Assembly: GCA_031273445.1 (NCBI GenBank)
Contig: JAISRV010000166.1
Coordinates: 1-13,270, forward strand
Direction: 5' to 3'
Length of the DNA: 13,270 nt
From: Candidatus Adiutrix sp.
GTDB taxonomy: Bacteria > Desulfobacterota > Desulfarculia > Adiutricales > Adiutricaceae
The notes below the pieces were generated by a model, which saw only the letters and a list, made by a program, of their open reading frames with translations, searched no databases and was not told the DNA's origin. A program made the position numbers and the translations under genes. Each line of letters begins with the position of its first letter. The first letter of the stretch is position 1. This document shows, one piece after another, positions 12,740 to 13,270 of this stretch.

Positions 12740-12897
12740 TTGAGAGGCCGACAAACCAAAATGAAAAAGTCGGCCCGACAGGGCCGACGGAGCAAAGCGA
12801 CTGGTTGAGAGGCCGACGAAGCGACAGGCCAAGCAAAAATCGCATTTTTTGCCTGGCTGCAATCAGCCCCGACAAAGCTCCAAACCAAAATGAATGA
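12664..12897 (+). repeat. Imperfect tandem repeat cluster in the tatA tail and downstream
   Basis: The core CCAAAATGAAAAAGTCG occurs at 12667, 12703 and 12756, and a fourth, degraded copy (CCAAAATGAA) is at 12885. Copies 2 and 3 share more, including CCCGACAGGGCC and a downstream TTGAGAGGCCGAC, so the unit is about 53-65 bp with an internal insertion. Copies 1 and 2 lie inside tatA in the same frame; copy 3 is past the stop and in another frame. Confidence 0.8.
12826..12858 (+). terminator. Imperfect hairpin between tatA and the AGCS gene
   Basis: GCAAAAA (12833-12839) pairs with TTTTTGC (12846-12852), extended by ACC/GGT-type pairs across one mismatch and one bulge to AG/CT. The T-run is inside the stem, so it is at best a weak terminator of tatA. 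Confidence 0.35.
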
Positions 12898-12938
12898 AAG
12901 CCTGGTCATAACCTCGTAACTTGTAAGAAGGAGACGCA

Positions 12939-13270
12939 ATGGAAACAAACAGCGGATTTTTGGCCTTTTTGGATAAGCTGTCCGACTTTGTCGGCCATCT
13001 AGGGGGGATAGTCTGGGGGCCCTATGTCCTGATTCCGCTCCTGTTGGGGACCGGCATCATCATGATGGTCGGCCTCAGATTCATGCCTTTCGCCAAATTG
13101 GGCGCCGCTTTCGCCGTCATGTGGCATGGACGCAGGCATGATCCGGAGCATAAGGGGGAACTTTCGCCCTTCAACGCGCTGATGACCTCCATGGCCGCGA
13201 CCGTGGGCACGGGCAACATCGTGGGCGTGGCCACGGCCATTCTCCTGGGCGGGCCCGGGGCCGTCTTCTG
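12939..13270 (+). CDS. AGCS-family sodium:alanine/glycine symporter (5' part)
   Basis: The first 110 codons of a gene cut by the window edge. The frame runs METNSGFLAFLDKLSDFVGH, then a membrane helix (about GIVWGPYVLIPLLLGTGIIMMVGL), then a cytoplasmic segment, SPFNALMTSMAATVGTGNIVGVATAILLGGPGAVF. The block GTGNIxGVATAI..GGPGAVFW is the AGCS signature, which helps form the sodium and substrate sites. Members import alanine, glycine or related amino acids using the sodium gradient at the inner membrane. AAGGAG (12928-12933) is 5 nt before the ATG. Full proteins are about 450-500 aa, so roughly three quarters are missing here. Confidence 0.92.
   Translation, partial: METNSGFLAFLDKLSDFVGHLGGIVWGPYVLIPLLLGTGIIMMVGLRFMPFAKLGAAFAVMWHGRRHDPEHKGELSPFNALMTSMAATVGTGNIVGVATAILLGGPGAVF

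Noticed and set aside
12664..12897. Possible short CRISPR array
   Set aside because: The core is only 17 bp, the steps are 36 and 53 bp, the intervening DNA is itself repeated and no cas gene is near.

Overview
This window looks like chromosomal DNA from a GC-rich, Gram-negative, probably anaerobic bacterium. A porin with a C-terminal aromatic residue, an OmpA-type lipoprotein and a TatA protein show a double membrane. A DUF1638 protein and a small 4Fe-4S ferredoxin fit an anaerobe, and the overall flavour is that of Desulfobacterota (deltaproteobacteria). That placement is inferred from gene content, not from a marker gene.

Layout. 1-2504 (+): a TadA-type deaminase, a DegT/DnrJ/EryC1-type PLP aminotransferase and a PglC-like phosphoglycosyl transferase form one tight operon. 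The last two look like a sugar-nucleotide aminotransferase and the enzyme that loads an amino sugar phosphate on a polyprenyl carrier. The junction between the first two genes has been tandemly multiplied (81-bp unit, nearly three copies), which creates two 22-codon mini-genes in front of the aminotransferase. 2590-4170 (-): a secreted 5'-nucleotidase, convergent with the operon; the 85 bp between them is almost wholly a structured element. 4380-4953 (-): a MazF/PemK-type toxin with its antitoxin and a recognisable promoter/operator. 5127-7174: a DUF1638 protein (-), divergent from a short Fis-type helix-turn-helix ORF, an AraC-family regulator and a ferredoxin (+). 7415-9076 (-): a porin with a clear terminator and a long structured upstream region. 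9657-10801 (-): thiE and a YbaK-type deacylase. 10910-11350 (-): an OmpA-domain lipoprotein. About 1.1 kb of gene-poor DNA follows. 12512-12739 (+): TatA, followed by a decayed tandem repeat cluster. 12939-end (+): the start of a sodium:amino-acid (AGCS) symporter.

The most unusual signals are non-coding or at gene junctions: (i) the in-frame 81-bp multiplication of the deaminase/aminotransferase junction; (ii) a roughly 20-bp dispersed repeat with core TAACCGCACAG, present as four arms at three intergenic loci and arranged as inverted pairs like a REPIN or a miniature insertion-sequence derivative; (iii) an AraC gene whose stop seems lost, so that it runs out of frame through the start of a ferredoxin which itself lacks one cluster cysteine; (iv) a repeat array that forms the TatA tail and continues past its stop. 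I see no CRISPR array, tRNA, rRNA or complete transposase. Nothing here is demonstrably a new defence or metabolic system.
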